Source of the DNA: Sedimentitalea sp042687825
Lineage (GTDB): Bacteria; Pseudomonadota; Alphaproteobacteria; Rhodobacterales; Rhodobacteraceae
Direction of reading: 5' to 3'
NCBI RefSeq assembly: GCF_042687825.1
Contig: NZ_JBHUQE010000005.1
Location: forward strand, 124,001-188,000
Length of the DNA: 64,000 nt
Shown: positions 61,546 through 64,000 of the stretch, piece after piece
How positions within the stretch are numbered: the first letter of the stretch is position 1
Layout of the letters: the number at the start of each line of letters is the position of its first letter
Notes under the pieces: model-generated
Database searches by the model: none
Told to the model about the DNA's origin: nothing
The model's input: only the letters and a program-made list of their open reading frames with translations
Made by a program: the position numbers and the translations under genes

Positions 61546-62025
61546 ATGAGCCATATTGCCCACATCGCCCTGGATGACGCCGGTTTGCCGACGCCCACGC
61601 CCGAGATCGAACAGGAGCGCAAGGTCGCCATGTTCGACCTGCTCGAAGAGAACAGCTTTGTGCTGCCTCAGCGCGATGACCGCCCGGTCCCCGAAGGACC
61701 CTATCATCTGAACCTGTCAATTCGCGACAAGCGGCTGGTTTTTGACGTGCGCACCGCAGACGAACAGACCGCTGCCGAATTTCATCTGTCGCTGTCGCCG
61801 TTCCGGCAGGTGGTCAAAGACTATTACCAGATCTGCGAAAGCTATTTCGACGCGGTCAAGACCATGCCGCCCAGTCAAATCGAAACCATCGACATGGCGC
61901 GGCGCGGTATCCACAACGAGGGCAGCCGGGTGTTGCAGGAACGGCTGGAAGGCAAGGCCGAGATCGACACTGACACCGCACGCCGGCTGTTCACCCTGAT
62001 TTGCGTTCTGCACTTCGGGGCCTGA
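61546..62025 (+). CDS. UPF0262 family protein
   Basis: The 159-residue protein begins SHIAHIALDDAGLPTPTPEI and contains ERKVAMFDLLEENSF and TARRLFTLICVLHF, the UPF0262 pattern. The family is restricted to alphaproteobacteria and its role is unknown. It follows hisD and is nearly fused to the phosphatase gene. Confidence 0.92.
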   Translation: MSHIAHIALDDAGLPTPTPEIEQERKVAMFDLLEENSFVLPQRDDRPVPEGPYHLNLSIRDKRLVFDVRTADEQTAAEFHLSLSPFRQVVKDYYQICESYFDAVKTMPPSQIETIDMARRGIHNEGSRVLQERLEGKAEIDTDTARRLFTLICVLHFGA

Positions 62026-62028
62026 GGC

Positions 62029-62484
62029 TTGCGCGATCTGCCCCAGTCGATCCTGTTCTGCTGCGACCACAACGCGGCGCGATCGCCGATGGCCGAAGGC
62101 ATCATGAAAAAGTTCTATGGCACCGGCACCTACGTGCAATCCGTCGGTGTGATGAACGATATGGAGATCGACGGTTTTTCCATTGCCGTCTGCAAAGAGA
62201 TCGGTGTCGAACTGTCGCGCCACCGGTCACGCAGCTTTGACGAAATGGAGCAATGGGGCGATGATCTCAGTTCCTTCGACCTGATCGTCGCCCTGTCTCC
62301 GGCCAGCCAGCGCCGCGCGCTGGAACTGACCCGGTTCTTTCACCTGACGGTGGAATACTGGCAGATTCTCGATCCCACCGGGCTGGGTGAAACCCGTGCG
62401 GAAAAGCTGGCCAGCTACCGGCAGACCCGCGATCAGATCATCAAGCACTTGATTGCCCATTGGGGCGAGCCGGACACGGCCTGA
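62029..62484 (+). CDS. low-molecular-weight protein-tyrosine-phosphatase family protein
   Basis: The 151-residue protein has the P-loop CCDHNAARSPMAEG (C-x5-R-S) and a late general-acid Asp in ILDPTG. The start is taken as TTG at 62029, four bases after the UPF0262 stop. The substrate is unknown. Confidence 0.85.
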   Translation: MRDLPQSILFCCDHNAARSPMAEGIMKKFYGTGTYVQSVGVMNDMEIDGFSIAVCKEIGVELSRHRSRSFDEMEQWGDDLSSFDLIVALSPASQRRALELTRFFHLTVEYWQILDPTGLGETRAEKLASYRQTRDQIIKHLIAHWGEPDTA

Positions 62485-63274
62485 CCATCGCGCACAGCGG
62501 CTTTGCGTCCGGCGCGCGACAAGGGCGGCCTTTGCCGGTGGCTGGCCGGTAGTGACGATTTCAAACCCCGCCCGGGTGATCCGTGCCTGCCATCTGGCAC
62601 AGGGCAAATGCGTTACATGCGGCATCGGGCTGGGCATTTTCGTCACCGGGACGAACGGGCGCAGCGGGCATTTTCCTTTGATCGGTCCACGGGCCGGAAA
62701 GCAACCACTCACCGGGTTTTAACGGCCGCCGTTCCGCCAAAGATCAACCGCATAGCCGCTGTCTTTTCCGACACAGCAAACCTGGTCTGACAAATGCTGC
62801 GACAGGGGGGCGAGATCGGCATGATGCCGGCTGATATGACCAAGGCTGCGCCGGGTATGCGCGGGGTCCGACCTGGCGGCGCTTGATCATCCGATCCAAC
62901 AGCTGGCGTGTTGTGAACCACACACCCGACAGGTCCGTCACCTGCCGGTCAGGAATCCGTCAGCGCACCCTTTGCCGAGCGGGCCACAGATGCCGCCGCG
63001 CGCCGCCGGCTGAGCCATCTGTTCCCCCACCCGCAGGCCCCTTCCGGCGCGGCCGACAGTGCTGATCGGCCCGCCGGCTGGCCTGTCAGCGCAACTCGCG
63101 TCCAGATTGCGGCGATGGCCAGGGCGCGCATGGAATGCGAAATCTGACCCGGTTCTCGTTTCAAATCGGTCACAATACGGCGCATTTGAGGATTGTGCGC
63201 TTGAAATAAGGCCCGAAAAGCATCATCTAACCGAACGACTCGCCCGTGTGCGGGACCACAAGTATGGAGACAAC
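62485..63274. other. 790-base stretch without a supported gene
   Basis: Short open frames such as 62949-63338 (minus) and 62709-62921 (minus) have no recognisable motif and biased composition. Part of it may be decayed coding DNA. The infA promoter should lie near its right end, where the sequence becomes AT-richer (about 63170-63230). Confidence 0.5.
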
Positions 63275-63493
63275 ATGGCCAAGGAAGACACTCTCGAATT
63301 CCCCGGCGTCGTGAAGGAACTCCTGCCGAATGCGACATTTCGGGTCGAACTTGAGAACGGCCATGAGATCATCGCTCATACTGCAGGAAAGATGCGCAAG
63401 AACCGCATTCGCGTTCTGGCCGGCGACAAGGTGCAGGTCGAGATGACCCCCTATGATCTGACCAAGGGTCGGATCAACTATCGTTTCAAATAA
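63275..63493 (+). CDS. infA: translation initiation factor IF-1
   Basis: The 72-residue protein is a single S1/OB fold with AKEDTLEFPGVVKELLPNA, FRVELENGHEIIAHTAGK, MRKNRIRVLAGDKV and TKGRINYRFK, essentially the family consensus. GGAGA lies 7 bases upstream of the ATG. Confidence 0.98.
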   Translation: MAKEDTLEFPGVVKELLPNATFRVELENGHEIIAHTAGKMRKNRIRVLAGDKVQVEMTPYDLTKGRINYRFK

Positions 63494-63513
63494 GGCGAAG
63501 CCTCGGCTTCGCC
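63494..63513 (+). terminator. hairpin after infA
   Basis: GGCGAAGCC and GGCTTCGCC form a 9-bp stem with a TC loop, overlapping the end of the infA stop region. A second stem, CGGGCTACGTT (63524-63534) with AACGTAGCCCG (63546-63556), follows. Neither has a U-run, so partial termination or mRNA protection before maf is likely. Confidence 0.6.
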
Positions 63514-63583
63514 CCGCCCATGCCGGGCTACGTTGTGCGTCGCAGAACGTAGCCCGCATCCGGGTGAACGACTGGGCGCAACG

Positions 63584-64000
63584 ATGACCGCAGTGGCAGC
63601 ACAGCCTTTACCCCGGTTCATTCTCGGATCGGGCAGCCCCCGACGGCTGGACTTGTTGGCACAACTTGGGTTGGTGCCCGATGCCATCCGTGCCCCCGAC
63701 ATCGACGAACAACCGCAGCCGGATGAACGCCCGCGGCCCTATTGCCAGCGCATCGCGCGGCAAAAGGCATTGGCGGTTCCGGCAGAGGCAGACGATGTGG
63801 TTCTGTGCGCCGATACCACCGTGGCTCTGGGCCGGCGCATTCTGGGCAAACCCGCCGATGCCGCCGAAGCCGAGGCCTTTCTGCGCGCCCTGTCGGGCCG
63901 GCGGCACCGTGTCATTACCGCCGTCGCCCTGCGCCGGGGAGACCGCATCTGGCAGCGGGACGTCGTCAGCGCGGTGCGGATGAAACACCTGTCCACAGCT
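63584..64000 (+). CDS. maf: Maf family nucleoside triphosphate pyrophosphatase (3' truncated)
   Basis: The visible 139 residues start MTAVAAQPLPRFILGSGSPR with the Maf signature SGSPRRLDLLAQLG, then QKALAV, the metal-site CADTTVALGRRILGKP and SGRRHRVITAV. Maf enzymes remove non-canonical nucleotides. The gene runs off the right edge without a stop. The order infA-maf is usual in Rhodobacterales. Confidence 0.9.
   Translation, partial: MTAVAAQPLPRFILGSGSPRRLDLLAQLGLVPDAIRAPDIDEQPQPDERPRPYCQRIARQKALAVPAEADDVVLCADTTVALGRRILGKPADAAEAEAFLRALSGRRHRVITAVALRRGDRIWQRDVVSAVRMKHLSTA

Noticed and set aside
62949..63338. Minus-strand frame before infA
   Set aside because: It overlaps the infA start on the other strand, has shadow-like Ala/Arg-rich composition and no motif.

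Overview
The window is a piece of GC-rich alphaproteobacterial chromosome, most likely from the Roseobacter group of the Rhodobacterales. Evidence for this: two secreted proteins with the VPLPA-CTERM sorting tail, a DUF1013/TrcR cell-cycle regulator, an SRP RNA, and the run murA, DUF2948, hisD, UPF0262, low-molecular-weight phosphatase, infA, maf. One run of N (17808-17934) and a single N at 55780, flanked by an exact 130-bp duplication, are assembly joins.

Layout. 1-8.6 kb: the tail of an unknown gene, an FHA/trypsin-like membrane protease, a decayed TPR-sulfotransferase, and a peptide ABC importer (yejABEF). 8.7-18.6 kb: housekeeping genes (membrane cytochrome c, pheA, nudC, a cpdB-like phosphodiesterase, SRP RNA, zinc peptidase, dnaX, ybaB, recR). 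18.6-20.6 kb: an IS110 transposase next to a truncated IS5 gene, then a gene-poor stretch. 20.6-23.6 kb: trcR, a secreted RNase T2, an unknown secreted protein and the first VPLPA-CTERM protein. 23.9-31 kb: a catabolic unit made of a TRAP transporter, a three-subunit amine or opine dehydrogenase (DAO-like, 2Fe-2S and FAD subunits) and RidA, with a divergent LysR regulator. 31-35.3 kb: an unknown secreted protein, a rhomboid protease, the second VPLPA-CTERM protein and an IS3 remnant.

35,427-49,922 is an integrated element of about 14.5 kb in a tRNA-Thr(UGU) gene. It is bounded by an exact 46-bp direct repeat, with a tyrosine integrase next to the intact tRNA. It carries an AlpA-like regulator, a packaging module (TerS-like protein, a large terminase split into two overlapping genes, a DUF4055 portal) and no capsid or tail gene that I can recognise. 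Its cargo, on the other strand, is a vsr - cytosine methyltransferase - Eco29kI-like nuclease operon followed by a Ser/Thr kinase and PP2C phosphatase pair. This looks like a phage satellite or a strongly reduced prophage carrying defence genes, and it is the most interesting part of the window.

50-55 kb: an IS6 remnant, then an envelope and stress cluster (MscS channel, FNT transporter, CreA with a 24-residue leader-like membrane peptide, CsbD, a frameshifted GlsB, a PRC-barrel protein) that includes a decayed DUF202 gene. 55.9-64 kb: tRNA-Thr(GGU), murA, DUF2948, an inserted block (chorismate mutase, TetR regulator with a clear operator, two small membrane proteins), hisD, UPF0262, LMW phosphatase, infA and a 3'-truncated maf.
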